Source of the DNA: Flavobacterium sp. | GTDB taxonomy: Bacteria > Bacteroidota > Bacteroidia > Flavobacteriales > Flavobacteriaceae | Length of the DNA: 64,000 nt | Direction: 5' to 3' | NCBI GenBank assembly: GCA_014377455.1 | Contig: JACMPO010000077.1 | Span: 81,443-145,442, forward strand | Shown here: positions 52,679 to 62,273 of the stretch, piece by piece | Numbering within the stretch: position 1 is the first letter of the stretch | How the letters are laid out: every line of letters begins with the position of its first letter | Made by a program: the position numbers and the translations under genes | The notes under the pieces: generated by a model | The model's input: the letters and a program-made list of their open reading frames with translations, nothing else | What the model was told of the DNA's origin: nothing | Databases searched by the model: none

Positions 52679-52706
52679 GAGGCACGCACTGCGTGCCTCT
52701 TTTTAT
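52679..52706 (+). promoter_or_regulatory. Terminator-like leader hairpin (putative attenuator) before rimP
   Basis: GAGGCACGC-act-GCGTGCCTC is a perfect 9-bp GC-rich stem with a 3-base loop followed by TTTTT, ending about 8 bases before the rimP ATG and lying between its promoter and its start. It has the form of an intrinsic terminator positioned to control an operon that encodes NusA. The track start at GTG 52693 lies inside the stem and is rejected. Confidence 0.65.
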
Positions 52707-52713
52707 AGAAAAC

Positions 52714-53181
52714 ATGACATTTAAAGAACAAGTTGCCCAACTTTTGAACGATAGTTTAGCAGAAAAACCAGGTGTTTTTTTGATAGATTTATCATTTTCA
52801 GATAGTTACAAAATTATTGTAACTTTGGACGGCGATAAGGGAGTGGCTTTGCAAGATTGTATCGATATAAGCAGAGCTATTGAGCCAAATTTAGACAGAG
52901 AAGAACACGATTTTGCGCTCGAAGTAGCCTCTGTTGGTGTGGGTTCACCGTTAAAAATGGTTCGTCAATATAAAAAAAATATAGGTAGAACATTGATAGT
53001 TAAAACAAAAAATGAAACTATCGAAGCCAATTTAGATAATGCAAATGATGATTTTATAACATTATCATGGTCGGCAAGAGAACCAAAAAAAATAGGTAAA
53101 GGAAAGGAAACTGTTCAAAAACAATTACAAATTCCTTACACAGAAATAAAAGAAGCAGTAGTTACAGTAAATTTTAATTAA
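52714..53181 (+). CDS. rimP: Ribosome maturation factor RimP
   Basis: RimP helps assemble the 30S subunit, binding early with S12/uS12. The 155-residue protein has the two-domain arrangement: an N-terminal alpha/beta domain (about 1-85; [50 protein letters not shown]) and a C-terminal SH3-like domain (about 88-155). The conserved SPGL-type motif reads SVGVGSPLK here. ATG 52714 gives the standard MTFKEQV start. It is the first gene of rimP-nusA-infB, the conserved transcription/translation operon; nusA follows after 10 bases. Confidence 0.94.
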   Translation: MTFKEQVAQLLNDSLAEKPGVFLIDLSFSDSYKIIVTLDGDKGVALQDCIDISRAIEPNLDREEHDFALEVASVGVGSPLKMVRQYKKNIGRTLIVKTKNETIEANLDNANDDFITLSWSAREPKKIGKGKETVQKQLQIPYTEIKEAVVTVNFN

Positions 53182-53191
53182 TTATAGAATA

Positions 53192-54433
53192 ATGGAGAAT
53201 ATTGCATTAATCGACTCATTCTCAGAGTTTAAAGATGATAAACTTATTGATAGAGTAACGCTTATGGCGATTTTGGAAGATGTTTTTAGAAATGCTTTAA
53301 AAAAGAAGTATGGTTCAGACGACAACTTTGATATAATCATTAATCCAGATAAAGGAGATATGGAAATTTGGCAACGCAGAGTTATTGTTGCCGATGATGA
53401 TTTAGATTTAGATCACCTTGAAATTACTTTAACTGATGCTCGAAAAATAGAAGCCGATTTTGAAATAGGCGAAGAAGTTTCGGAAGAGGTAAAACTTATT
53501 GATTTAGGACGACGAGCTATTTTAGCTTTACGCCAAAATTTAATATCTAAAATTCACGAACACGATAATACTACTTTGTACAAACAGTTCAAAGATATTA
53601 TTGGTGAAATTTATACTGCAGAAGTTCACCATGTTAGACCACGAGTTGTAATCTTAGTGGATGATGATGGAAACGAAATAATACTTCCTAAGGAAAAACA
53701 AATTCCATCAGATTTTTTTAGAAAAGGTGATAATGTAAAAGGGATTATAGAATCTGTAGAGTTAAAAGGAAATAAACCTCAAATTATAATGTCAAGAACT
53801 TCTGAAAAATTCTTGGAGAAATTATTTGAACAAGAAATTCCAGAAGTTTTCGACGGTTTAATCATGATTAAAAAAGTAGTTAGAATTCCCGGTGAAAAAG
53901 CAAAAGTAGCTGTGGACTCTTACGATGATCGAATTGACCCAGTTGGTGCTTGCGTTGGAATGAAAGGTTCAAGAATTCATGGTATTGTACGGGAATTAGG
54001 CAATGAAAATATTGATGTAATTAATTTTACTACAAACCCTTCTTTGCTAATTACTAGAGCTTTGAGTCCAGCAAAAGTTTCATCTGTAAAGATTGATGAA
54101 GAAAATAAACGAGCCGAAGTATTTTTAAAATTAGAAGAAGTTTCAAAAGCTATTGGTCGTGGAGGTCAAAACATAAAATTGGCAGGACAACTTTCTGGTT
54201 ATGAACTGGATGTAATACGCGAAGGAAGCCCAGTAGAAGAAGATGATGTAGAATTAACAGAGTTTTCTGATGTTATTGAAGATTGGGTTATTGCTGAATT
54301 TGCAAAAATTGGATTGGATACTGCTCGTAGTATTTTAAAACAAGACGTTGCAGACTTAGCCAGAAGAACCGATTTGGAAGAAGAAACAATACAAGAAGTA
54401 ATGAATATTTTGAAAGAAGAGTTCGAGGACTAA
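53192..54433 (+). CDS. nusA: Transcription termination/antitermination factor NusA
   Basis: NusA binds RNA polymerase and RNA hairpins, promoting pausing, intrinsic termination or antitermination. The 413-residue protein has the N-terminal polymerase-binding domain (about 1-130), an S1 domain (about 133-200), and two KH domains (about 205-345) with RIPGEKAKVAVDSYDDRIDPVGACVGMKGSRIHGIVREL and KAIGRGGQNIKLAGQLSGYELDV. It has a short acidic C-terminus. It lacks the E. coli AR repeats, as usual in Bacteroidota. Neighbours rimP and infB fix its identity. A hairpin in the operon leader is a possible target for feedback by NusA itself. Confidence 0.95.
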   Translation: MENIALIDSFSEFKDDKLIDRVTLMAILEDVFRNALKKKYGSDDNFDIIINPDKGDMEIWQRRVIVADDDLDLDHLEITLTDARKIEADFEIGEEVSEEVKLIDLGRRAILALRQNLISKIHEHDNTTLYKQFKDIIGEIYTAEVHHVRPRVVILVDDDGNEIILPKEKQIPSDFFRKGDNVKGIIESVELKGNKPQIIMSRTSEKFLEKLFEQEIPEVFDGLIMIKKVVRIPGEKAKVAVDSYDDRIDPVGACVGMKGSRIHGIVRELGNENIDVINFTTNPSLLITRALSPAKVSSVKIDEENKRAEVFLKLEEVSKAIGRGGQNIKLAGQLSGYELDVIREGSPVEEDDVELTEFSDVIEDWVIAEFAKIGLDTARSILKQDVADLARRTDLEEETIQEVMNILKEEFED

Positions 54434-54481
54434 CTTTTTTCTACACAACACAACAATAAAAAGGTTATTTAAAAAGATTTT

Positions 54482-57304
54482 ATGTCTGAAGAAAGAATTA
54501 TTAGAATAAACAGAGTTTTAAGAGAGCTTAACATCTCATTGGAAAGAGCTGTCGATTACCTCAAGGAGAAAGGAATTTCTGTTGAGTCAAACCCAAATGC
54601 GAAAATTTCTGATAAGGAATTTGATATTTTACAAAGCCAATTCGCTGGTGACAAGGGAAACAAAGAAGCATCAAAGGGTGTAAGCGAAGAAATTAAAAAA
54701 GAAAAAGAAGCACTTCGTTTAGAACGCGAAAAAGAAATTGAAGATAAAAGAAAGGCAGACGAAGAAAGACAGCGACAAGAAGTTATAAAAGCTAGAGTCG
54801 TGGTAAGCGGTCCGAAACAAGTAGGAACCATCGACTTAAATCCAAAACCTATTGCAACAATACCAGCAAACGTTGAAAAACCAATTGAAGCAAAGGCGTT
54901 AGAAACACCAGTAGTTGATCAAAAACAGATCAAAAAAGTAACTCTTGATGCACAAACTCAACAAGCAGAAAAAACTAAAATAACTAAAAAGGTTGCGAAT
55001 AATCCAACTGAAAAACTAGTAGAAAAACCCGTTGAAAAAATTGCTGAAATACCTGCTGAACCTGTTGCTGACGAAACATTTACGACACAATATCAAAAGT
55101 TATCTGGTGCAACATTAACTGGTCAAGTTATAGATTTAGCACAATTTAATAAACCTAAAAAAACTACTGCGCCAAAAATAAACAGCGCAAATAAGGTTGA
55201 CCCAAATAAAAATAAAAGAAAACGAATTCCGCCAAAACCAGGTGAAGTGCGTCCAAACACTACTGGCGGAAATGCAACTGGTACAAGACCACCAGGACAA
55301 GGCGGTCAAGGCGCAAACAAGTTTGGTCCTAATAAGCCAGGTTCAGGCGGTGGATATAATAAAGGAGCACGTCCAGCAATTGTACAAAAAGTTGAACCAA
55401 CAGAGGAAGACGTAAAAAATCAAATCAAGGAAACTTTAGAGCGTTTGCAAGGGAAAGGATCAAAATCCAAAGCGGCAAAGTATAGAAGAGACAAAAGAGA
55501 TACTCACCGTCAACGGTCTGATGAAGAGCAAAAAGCAATTGATGAAGGTAGTAAAACAATAAAAGTTACTGAGTTTGTAACTGTTGGCGAAGTAGCTACA
55601 ATGATGGATGTGCCAATAACTAAAGTAATTGGTACTTGTATGTCTCTTGGATTGATGGTAACTATGAACCAACGTCTTGATGCTGAAACATTATCAATTG
55701 TTGCTGACGAATTTGGTTATGAAGTAGAGTTTATAACATCTGATATTGAAGATTCTATTGAAATTATTGCAGATAAAGAAGAAGATTTAATAAATAGAGC
55801 ACCAATAGTAACCGTAATGGGTCACGTGGATCATGGTAAAACCTCATTACTTGACAACATTCGTAAAGAAAATGTAATCGCAGGTGAATCTGGTGGAATT
55901 ACACAGCACATTGGAGCTTACGGTGTAATGCTCGAAGGTGGTCAAAAAATTACTTTTTTAGACACACCTGGTCACGAAGCTTTTACTGCGATGAGAGCTC
56001 GTGGAGCACAAGTAACCGATATTGCAATTATTGTTATCGCTGCAGATGATGACATTATGCCACAAACAAAAGAAGCAATCAGTCACGCCCAAGCAGCAAA
56101 TGTTCCAATGATATTTGCAATAAATAAAATTGATAAACCAGGTGCAAATCCTGAAAAAATAAAAGAAAAATTAGCTTCAATGAATTTACTTGTTGAAGAT
56201 TGGGGTGGAAAATATCAATCGCATGACATCTCTGCAAAATCTGGTATTGGAGTTAAGGAGTTACTTGAAAAAGTATTATTAGAAGCTGAAATTTTAGACT
56301 TAAAAGCAAATCCAAACAAACCCGCAGTAGGAACTGTGGTTGAGGCACAACTTGATAAAGGTCGAGGTTATATTTCTACAATTTTAGTTCAATCGGGAAC
56401 TTTAAAAATTGGTGATTATGTATTAGCAGGGAAAAATCATGGTAAGGTGAAAGCAATGCACGATGAACGAGGAAATATTGTACTTGAAGCTGGTCCATCT
56501 ACACCTATTTCGATTTTAGGACTTGACGGAGCATCTACTGCTGGAGATAAGTTTAATGTGTTTGAAGATGAAAGAGAAGCAAAACAAATAGCTACCAAAA
56601 GAACTCAATTAATGCGCGAACAATCTGTTCGAACACAACGTCATATTACGCTAGCTGAAATTGGTCGTCGTATAGCTTTAGGACAATTTAAAGAATTAAA
56701 TATTATCCTTAAAGGTGATGTGGATGGTTCGGTAGAAGCTTTATCTAGCGAATTTACTAAACTATCAACTGAAGAAATTCAAATTAATATAATTCATAAA
56801 GGTGTTGGTGCTATTACTGAAACTGATGTAATGTTGGCTTCTGCATCTGACGCAATTATTATTGGATTTAATGTAAGACCTGCCGGAAATGCAAGACAAC
56901 TTGCCGTTAAAGAAGAAATTGATATTAGAAATTATTCTATAATTTATGACGCAATTAACGACTTGAAAGATGCAATGGAAGGAATGCTTTCGCCAGAAAT
57001 GAAAGAAGAAATTACAGGTACCGCAGAAATTAGAGAAATATTCAAAGTGTCTAAAGTTGGAACTATTGCAGGTTGTATGGTAACTGACGGAAAAATATTT
57101 AGAAACTCTAAAATTCGAATCATTAGAGAAGGCGTAGTTGTATTTACTGGAGAACTATCTACTTTAAAACGATTTAAAGATGATGTTAAAGACGTTTCTA
57201 AAGGATATGATTGTGGAATGCAAATTAAAAACTATAATGATATCGAGCAACTGGATTTAATTGAGGCTTTCCAAGAAGTTATGGTTAAGAAAAAGTTGAA
57301 ATAA
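54482..57304 (+). CDS. infB: Translation initiation factor IF-2
   Basis: IF-2 is the GTPase that brings fMet-tRNA to the 30S subunit and joins subunits. The 940-residue product has an N-terminal helical motif ([29 protein letters not shown]), a long charged and Gly/Pro-rich linker (about 60-360), a second IF2-N motif, then the G domain (about 440-610) with [28 protein letters not shown] and SAKSGIG. Domains II-IV end near 938. Length matches Bacteroidota IF-2. It is the last gene of rimP-nusA-infB, 48 bases after nusA, and is followed by a terminator. Confidence 0.96.
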   Translation: MSEERIIRINRVLRELNISLERAVDYLKEKGISVESNPNAKISDKEFDILQSQFAGDKGNKEASKGVSEEIKKEKEALRLEREKEIEDKRKADEERQRQEVIKARVVVSGPKQVGTIDLNPKPIATIPANVEKPIEAKALETPVVDQKQIKKVTLDAQTQQAEKTKITKKVANNPTEKLVEKPVEKIAEIPAEPVADETFTTQYQKLSGATLTGQVIDLAQFNKPKKTTAPKINSANKVDPNKNKRKRIPPKPGEVRPNTTGGNATGTRPPGQGGQGANKFGPNKPGSGGGYNKGARPAIVQKVEPTEEDVKNQIKETLERLQGKGSKSKAAKYRRDKRDTHRQRSDEEQKAIDEGSKTIKVTEFVTVGEVATMMDVPITKVIGTCMSLGLMVTMNQRLDAETLSIVADEFGYEVEFITSDIEDSIEIIADKEEDLINRAPIVTVMGHVDHGKTSLLDNIRKENVIAGESGGITQHIGAYGVMLEGGQKITFLDTPGHEAFTAMRARGAQVTDIAIIVIAADDDIMPQTKEAISHAQAANVPMIFAINKIDKPGANPEKIKEKLASMNLLVEDWGGKYQSHDISAKSGIGVKELLEKVLLEAEILDLKANPNKPAVGTVVEAQLDKGRGYISTILVQSGTLKIGDYVLAGKNHGKVKAMHDERGNIVLEAGPSTPISILGLDGASTAGDKFNVFEDEREAKQIATKRTQLMREQSVRTQRHITLAEIGRRIALGQFKELNIILKGDVDGSVEALSSEFTKLSTEEIQINIIHKGVGAITETDVMLASASDAIIIGFNVRPAGNARQLAVKEEIDIRNYSIIYDAINDLKDAMEGMLSPEMKEEITGTAEIREIFKVSKVGTIAGCMVTDGKIFRNSKIRIIREGVVVFTGELSTLKRFKDDVKDVSKGYDCGMQIKNYNDIEQLDLIEAFQEVMVKKKLK

Positions 57305-57329
57305 AAACATAAAAACAATATTTCTTAAT

Positions 57330-57367
57330 AAATCCCAATTGTTAATCAGTTGGGATTTGTTTTTAAT
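57330..57367 (+). terminator. Terminator after infB
   Basis: AATCCCAA and TTGGGATT arms with an 11-base loop are followed by TGTTTTTAATT. Confidence 0.8.
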
Positions 57368-57449
57368 TGTAATATTGAAAAACATTAAACTAAGTCATGA
57401 GTGCTTTTTCATCTGATAATTTAAGTAAATTTGTGTTTTAAATTTAGAT

Positions 57450-58217
57450 ATGACAAACGTAAACGACAAGGGTTCCATTGTAACGGAAATTAATAGCAAA
57501 ATTGCCACAATAACCTTTTCACATCCTGCTAGCAATTCATTTCCCAGTGCATTACTACAAAAATTAGTGCTTGAATTTAATCAATTAAGTTCAAAAAAAG
57601 ATATAAATATTATTGTTTTACAAAGTTCAGGAACTGGTGCATTTTGTAGTGGAGCATCGTTTGATGAATTACTTTCCATCACTGATTTTGAAACTGGAAA
57701 AACATTTTTTCAGGGTTTTGCCAATGTAATTAACGCAATGCGAAAGTGTTCAAAAATTATAGTCGGAAAAGTTCAAGGTAAAGCTGTTGGAGGAGGTGTT
57801 GGATTAATTTCAGCTTGTGATTATGCTATTGCAAATAAGGAAAGTTCGGTTAAATTATCAGAAATCACAATTGGTATTGGCCCATTTGTTATAGAACCTG
57901 CAGTGTCAAGAAAAATTGGTGTCTCTGCTTTCTCAAACATGACTTTTACACCAACCCAATGGAAAACTGCATCTTGGGCTTTTGATAAAGGACTTTACGA
58001 TATGGTTTGCGACACACAGCAACATTTGGATTTAGAGGTTGACGTGTTCACAAAAAATTTATCGAATTATAATCCAGAAGCACTATTGGAATTGAAAAAA
58101 GTTCTTTGGAAAAATACCGAAAATTGGGATGAGCTTTTGATTGAACGTGCATCAATTTCTGGAAAATTAGTTCTGTCAAAATTTACTAAAAATGCATTAA
58201 ACCAATTTAAAAAGTAA
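57450..58217 (+). CDS. Enoyl-CoA hydratase/isomerase family (crotonase) protein, methylglutaconyl-CoA hydratase-like
   Basis: A 255-residue crotonase-fold enzyme. Oxyanion-hole segments are GAFCSGASFDEL and GKAVGGGVGLISACDYAIA. The second catalytic region reads KLSEITIGIGPFVIEPAVSRKIG. In canonical enoyl-CoA hydratase a Glu follows GGGx; here it is Gly (GGGVGL), while the Glu of the second site is kept. This pattern and the IGPFVIEP stretch resemble flavobacterial methylglutaconyl-CoA hydratase-like proteins of leucine breakdown, but no leucine-catabolic genes are adjacent. Its substrate is therefore open. Monocistronic between infB and the QueD-like gene. Confidence 0.82.
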   Translation: MTNVNDKGSIVTEINSKIATITFSHPASNSFPSALLQKLVLEFNQLSSKKDINIIVLQSSGTGAFCSGASFDELLSITDFETGKTFFQGFANVINAMRKCSKIIVGKVQGKAVGGGVGLISACDYAIANKESSVKLSEITIGIGPFVIEPAVSRKIGVSAFSNMTFTPTQWKTASWAFDKGLYDMVCDTQQHLDLEVDVFTKNLSNYNPEALLELKKVLWKNTENWDELLIERASISGKLVLSKFTKNALNQFKK

Positions 58218-58290
58218 ATTTAAAATTACTATTTTTTAAATCATTGTAATAATTTTGGTCTAGAAAAGTAAAAGTATATTTATATTAAAA

Positions 58291-58298
58291 TACCTTTG
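58291..58298 (+). promoter_or_regulatory. Predicted -7 box for the QueD-like gene
   Basis: TACCTTTG followed by CA ends 15 bases before the ATG at 58314. It shows the track's earlier start is not coding. Confidence 0.55.
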
Positions 58299-58313
58299 CA
58301 AAAATTAAAAATA

Positions 58314-58763
58314 ATGAGCAAAATTAGAATTACCAAGCAATTTAGTTTTGAAACTGGACACGCGCTTTATGGATATGACGGGAAATGTAAAAATGTTCAT
58401 GGCCATAGCTATAAATTATCAGTTACTGTTATAGGAACTCCAATTTTAGATAATTCCAATGTAAAGTTTGGGATGGTAATCGATTTTACTGATTTAAAAA
58501 AAATTGTTAAAGAAGAAATTGTAGACAACTTTGATCATGCTACAGTATTTAATAAAAACACCCCTCATGTAGAACTTGCAAACGAACTTTCATCTCGTGG
58601 ACATCACGTAATTTTAGTAAATTATCAACCTACAAGCGAAAACATGGTGATCGATTTTGCATTGAAAATTCAAAATCGTTTGCCTAGTAACATTCAACTT
58701 CATTCGCTAAAATTGCAAGAAACTGAAAGTTCGTTTGCCGAATGGTTTGCATCTGATAACTAA
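58314..58763 (+). CDS. queD: 6-carboxytetrahydropterin synthase / 6-pyruvoyl-tetrahydropterin synthase family (QueD-like)
   Basis: QueD makes 6-carboxy-tetrahydropterin from dihydroneopterin triphosphate on the way to preQ0 and queuosine. The 149-residue T-fold enzyme has zinc His16 (FETGHAL), catalytic Cys25 (GKCKNVHGH), zinc His29 and His31, the MVIDFTDLKKIV substrate strand, FDHATVFN with the catalytic Asp-His, and PTSENMVID. The 5' start is at ATG 58314. QueC/QueE are not in the window, so the exact pterin product rests on family knowledge. It is followed 40 bases later by tsaB, another tRNA-modification gene. Confidence 0.9.
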   Translation: MSKIRITKQFSFETGHALYGYDGKCKNVHGHSYKLSVTVIGTPILDNSNVKFGMVIDFTDLKKIVKEEIVDNFDHATVFNKNTPHVELANELSSRGHHVILVNYQPTSENMVIDFALKIQNRLPSNIQLHSLKLQETESSFAEWFASDN

Positions 58764-58803
58764 ATAAGAAATTTACCTTACAATCTTATTCACATCATTT
58801 GAA

Positions 58804-59463
58804 ATGAATTATATTCTCAATATTGAAACCGCTACAAAAAATTGTTCAGTCTCGCTAGCCAAAGAAGGTAAAACAATAATTTGTAAAGAAATTGCTGAAT
58901 TAGGATATTCACATGCCGAAAAGCTACATGTTTTTATCTCAGAAATAATCAGCGAAGCTGGAATATCCTATGCGGATTTAAAAGCAGTTGCGATAAGTTC
59001 TGGACCGGGATCTTATACTGGTCTACGCATAGGTGTTTCAGCCGCAAAAGGTCTTTGTTTTGCCTTAGGATTACCAATGATTTCAGTTGATACATTAACG
59101 TCTTTAGCTAATCAGGTGTTTCAAACTGATGGTTTAATTATTCCTATGATTGACGCCAGAAGAATGGAAGTTTACAGTGCTATTTTTGATTCAAAAAAAG
59201 AGATGATTCGAGCAGTTAAAGCAGAAATTTTATCTGAAAACAGTTTTAGTTCGATAACAGAAAAAATATACATTGTAGGTGATAGTTCCGAAAAAGCCAA
59301 AACTGTATTAACCACACCAAATTTTATTTTTCTTGACGAAATACAGCATCCATCGGCAAGAGAAATGAGTTTGCTTTCGTACTCAAAATTTCGAAAAAGT
59401 GATTTTGTAGATCTTGCTTATTTTGAGCCGTATTATTTAAAAGATTTTATGTTTGCCAAATAA
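58804..59463 (+). CDS. tsaB: tRNA threonylcarbamoyladenosine biosynthesis protein TsaB
   Basis: TsaB is the inactive ASKHA-fold partner that dimerises with TsaD to make t6A37 in tRNA. The 219-residue product begins MNYILNIETATKNCSVSLAKEGK, carries SSGPGSYTGLRIGVSAAKGLCFALGLP and the PMIDARRMEVYSAIFD region, and ends PYYLKDFMF. Length is normal. It lies beside the QueD-like gene, both acting on tRNA modification, and convergent with the MscS gene, whose stop is three bases away. Confidence 0.94.
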   Translation: MNYILNIETATKNCSVSLAKEGKTIICKEIAELGYSHAEKLHVFISEIISEAGISYADLKAVAISSGPGSYTGLRIGVSAAKGLCFALGLPMISVDTLTSLANQVFQTDGLIIPMIDARRMEVYSAIFDSKKEMIRAVKAEILSENSFSSITEKIYIVGDSSEKAKTVLTTPNFIFLDEIQHPSAREMSLLSYSKFRKSDFVDLAYFEPYYLKDFMFAK

Positions 59464-59466
59464 TTA

Positions 59467-60288
59467 TTACTTTTGACTTTCTTTAGTAAACGGCTGAATA
59501 GCAATGCCTTTTTGATCAAAGGCTGTTTTACAATTTTCTAAAATATCCGAACAAACTACACTATGGTCTTCATTTTTAGACCATGGATTTATTGTTAAAT
59601 GAATCGCGTTATCAGTTAAGTTTTTTACCGAAACAGCTGGTGCAGGAGTTTGTAAAACTTTAGTATGTTGCTTCATAACCTCTAATATAATTGCTCTTGC
59701 TGTTTTTATATCAGCATCATAAGATAAAGAAAAAACTAAATCTGCCCGACGAATTCCAGCTACAGAAAAATTAGTGATGATTCCATTTGATAAAATTCCA
59801 TTTGGTATAAATATAGTTTGATTATTTGCTGATATAATTTTAGTTACAAATATTTGAATCTCCGAAACAGTTCCTACAACTCCTTGTGCTTCAATGATAT
59901 CATCTACTCGAAAGGGTTTAAATAAGATGATTAACATGCCACCTGCAAAATTTGATAACGATCCTTGTAAAGACAATCCAACTGCCAAACCTGCAGCGCC
60001 AAGAATTGCTACAAAAGATGAAGTTTCTATTCCTAATTTTGAAATAAAAGTTACAAATAATAATACTCGTAAAACCCAAAGTAAAATATCTGCTAAAAAT
60101 TTTGATAAAGTAGCGTCTAATTCTCTGACGTGCATTAATCTACGTACCAATCTGTTTATAAGTCGAATAACATATAAACCAATGAATAGAATGAGTAAAG
60201 CTGCTACTAATTTTGGTGCATAATCCAAAAGTACTTTTATAAAGTCCTTTGAATAACTTGTTACAGTTCCTATGGATTCAATTTTCAT
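59467..60288 (-). CDS. Small-conductance mechanosensitive channel (MscS family)
   Basis: A 273-residue inner-membrane channel. Three TM helices lie at about 20-45, 65-85 and 88-110. TM3 carries the Gly/Ala-rich pore helix LGAAGLAVGLSLQGSLSNFAGGMLI. A beta domain follows (KPFRVDDIIEAQGVVGTVSEIQIFVTKI) and an alpha/beta vestibule (NQTIFIPNGIL). This is the full MscS core with near-canonical length. It releases solutes upon hypo-osmotic shock. It follows the LEA-like small protein on the same strand through a terminator, possibly an osmotic-stress neighbourhood. Confidence 0.93.
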   Translation of the reverse strand: MKIESIGTVTSYSKDFIKVLLDYAPKLVAALLILFIGLYVIRLINRLVRRLMHVRELDATLSKFLADILLWVLRVLLFVTFISKLGIETSSFVAILGAAGLAVGLSLQGSLSNFAGGMLIILFKPFRVDDIIEAQGVVGTVSEIQIFVTKIISANNQTIFIPNGILSNGIITNFSVAGIRRADLVFSLSYDADIKTARAIILEVMKQHTKVLQTPAPAVSVKNLTDNAIHLTINPWSKNEDHSVVCSDILENCKTAFDQKGIAIQPFTKESQK

Positions 60289-60295
60289 AATAGTT

Positions 60296-60330
60296 TAAAA
60301 AAAATCACACTTTTTAAAGGTGTGATTGTA
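60296..60330 (-). terminator. Terminator between LEA-like gene and MscS gene
   Basis: On the minus strand AATCACACC...GTGTGATT pairs over eight bases and is followed by eight T. It would end the LEA-like transcript before mscS. Confidence 0.8.
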
Positions 60331-60354
60331 ATAGATGATAGAAAGTTATATTGT

Positions 60355-60753
60355 TTAATCTGCAGCTTCTTCAACACGATCAGTAGCGTCTTCAACTTTG
60401 GTTTCGACATCAGCTACTTTATCTTCTGATGAATCTGTAAACGAATTTACTTTATCTTTAACTGTATCTACCGCTTCTCCAGTAAATTCTTGTGCTTTAT
60501 CTGCATATTCATTTATTTTTTCTTTAACAGTATCCACAACATTGTCAATTTTGTCTGCTATTCCAGGAGCATACTCTCCTACTTTTTCTTTAGCCATATC
60601 AGCATACTCTTCAACTTTATCCATGAGTGGAGATGCAGCATCTTTTGCTTTATCAATAGTTTCACCTGCTAATTCATTTGCTTTATCTGCAAATGAGTCG
60701 ATATTTCCTTTGGCTGAGCCAAATAAATTTTTAAAAAAATCTCCTAATCCCAT
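60355..60753 (-). CDS. LEA/YtxH-like amphipathic helical repeat protein
   Basis: A 132-residue protein with N-terminal MGLGDFFKNLFGSAKGN followed by about nine imperfect 11-residue-type repeats rich in Asp, Lys, Glu and Ala (e.g. ADKANELAGETIDKAKDAA, VVDTVKEKINEYADKAQE, VDTVKDKVNSF). It has no Cys, no signal peptide and no enzyme motif. This resembles LEA group 3 or YtxH-like stress proteins that fold upon drying or membrane contact. I use ATG 60753. It precedes mscS on the same strand, separated by a terminator. Function is inferred from composition only. Confidence 0.7.
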   Translation of the reverse strand: MGLGDFFKNLFGSAKGNIDSFADKANELAGETIDKAKDAASPLMDKVEEYADMAKEKVGEYAPGIADKIDNVVDTVKEKINEYADKAQEFTGEAVDTVKDKVNSFTDSSEDKVADVETKVEDATDRVEEAAD

Positions 60754-60847
60754 GATGTTTATTTTAAGTTTGTTATGATACAATATTACAATTTTTTTTA
60801 AAACTAAATGTAAAATGTATTTTAATTGTTAATTAAACTTGATAAAA

Positions 60848-60884
60848 CAAAAAGAGCGGTACTCAAAAAGTCCGCTCTTTTAAT
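60848..60884. terminator. Terminator after the DUF5689 operon
   Basis: AAAAGAGCGG and CCGCTCTTTT arms form a perfect 10-bp stem with a 12-base loop and A/T runs on both sides. It ends the minus-strand TonB receptor operon. Confidence 0.85.
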
Positions 60885-60900
60885 TTATGAATGTATAAAT

Positions 60901-62253
60901 TTAGTTAATCACAATATTATCTAAATCTACAGTAGTTGTTACTGGAGGACCTGTTGATATATTTGTTCCTGTGTACTCAAAAACAAAATACCCATTGCCT
61001 GTTAAGGTTGATGGTATTGAATAGGTACCAGCAGTTGAATATGTTGTTGTACTTGATGTAGGTAATGAACCAAAACTTGTTGTAATATCATATAAATTAG
61101 CAGCAGAAATTTTCATTCCAGGAACATAATCAGTTGTGTGATAAATTTTTAATCCAAGTCCATTTGTATAAAACCCTGCTTTTATTTGAAAAGTAAAAGT
61201 GCTAGCTGCAGAGAAATCAACTGGTACAAGAAAGTAACTTCTGTTTCTCTCAACAGCTCCGCCAAATGCAGACATTTCAAGTGCTCCAGACTTTATTAAC
61301 CATTTTTTTGTACCAACAGTTGCAAAATTTAAATATTTAGGGAATGATACTTGGTTATTCACAGCAGTTGTAAACGTTTCATTTAATGTAGTATTAAAAA
61401 CATAAGCTCTTGGAGTATTGAGTTTAAAATCACTTATTGAACGAACTAAAAACTGAAAATCTGAATTATATTTAGTCATTACCCCACGAATATTTCCGCT
61501 TTCAGCAGGCACATTATAAATAGAAAATGGAGCATATTTACTGATTCTACAATATTTTTTAACACTTGGAGTAATATCTCCAATAGTCACATCTACTAGT
61601 TCATGATTTGTAGCGAAACCTCCGTTATCAACATCAAAAAATGTTCTTGCTATAGAATTATCTGCAAATTGTGTATTTGTAATTTCGATTAAAGTGTTCA
61701 AGTTATTATCTAAAAGTGCCTGAGACAAAGGCATTGTTCTAACAAAAGTATTTTCGTCAACAATTGTAGAAGATGGAAAGAGGTGATTTTGGATTTCAAA
61801 TTCTGAAATTCCTGTTAAACCTGATGATTGCGCAGTATCTGCTACTCCTATTTGCATTGAGCCATAAACTTTAGCATAGGCTAAACCATTTAAATTGATA
61901 TAAACTTTTCTGCCTGGGGTAAAACCTTTTACAAAAAGCATTGATTTGTCAACAGATACACTAAAACCTATTGGGGCTGACGCATCAGTTGGAATTGTCT
62001 GAAAAGAAATAGATTTATAAAAATTTCCTGCAGCATCGTTAGAAGTTACGTAAGCCTCAATAACGTCATCTGTTGTAATAGTTACGGGTGTAGCGGTTGC
62101 TGCAGTATTTAAAGATGCAACAGTTTTAGTAACTGGTAATTCGTAAGTAACAATTTCAACAGGAGTATTAACATACGTTTTGTCACTACTCGTACAGCTA
62201 TTGAAAAGAGCTAATACTGAACAAAAAAATACTGACTTTATTATATTTTTCAT
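60901..62253 (-). CDS. DUF5689 lipoprotein with C-terminal choice-of-anchor-J-like module
   Basis: A 450-residue lipoprotein (lipobox FNSC, Cys20). The central DUF5689 region (about 35-285) has VIEAYVTSNDAAGNFYKSISFQ, GRKVYINLNGLAYAKVYG and the paired FDVDNGG / ISKYAPFSIYNVP segments. The last ~160 residues (TTLNETFTTA ... VDLDNIVIN) read as a separate jelly-roll module resembling the choice-of-anchor J domain of the next protein. It is on the same strand as that lipoprotein and a TonB-dependent receptor, 20 bases apart. A cell-surface substrate-binding role is likely; the substrate is unknown. Confidence 0.82.
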   Translation of the reverse strand: MKNIIKSVFFCSVLALFNSCTSSDKTYVNTPVEIVTYELPVTKTVASLNTAATATPVTITTDDVIEAYVTSNDAAGNFYKSISFQTIPTDASAPIGFSVSVDKSMLFVKGFTPGRKVYINLNGLAYAKVYGSMQIGVADTAQSSGLTGISEFEIQNHLFPSSTIVDENTFVRTMPLSQALLDNNLNTLIEITNTQFADNSIARTFFDVDNGGFATNHELVDVTIGDITPSVKKYCRISKYAPFSIYNVPAESGNIRGVMTKYNSDFQFLVRSISDFKLNTPRAYVFNTTLNETFTTAVNNQVSFPKYLNFATVGTKKWLIKSGALEMSAFGGAVERNRSYFLVPVDFSAASTFTFQIKAGFYTNGLGLKIYHTTDYVPGMKISAANLYDITTSFGSLPTSSTTTYSTAGTYSIPSTLTGNGYFVFEYTGTNISTGPPVTTTVDLDNIVIN

Positions 62254-62273
62254 TTTATGTTTATTTTATTTTA

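Noticed and set aside
52679-52699. Relationship of the rimP hairpin to the pdxJ-upstream repeat (both contain GAGGCACG)
   Set aside because: Only eight bases are shared, and the rest differs in sequence and structure. Chance is adequate.
60398-60778. 126-residue plus-strand ORF opposite the LEA-like gene
   Set aside because: Its Ser/Leu repeat composition is exactly what the reverse complement of the Asp/Lys repeats yields. The minus-strand reading has a terminator and a sensible start.
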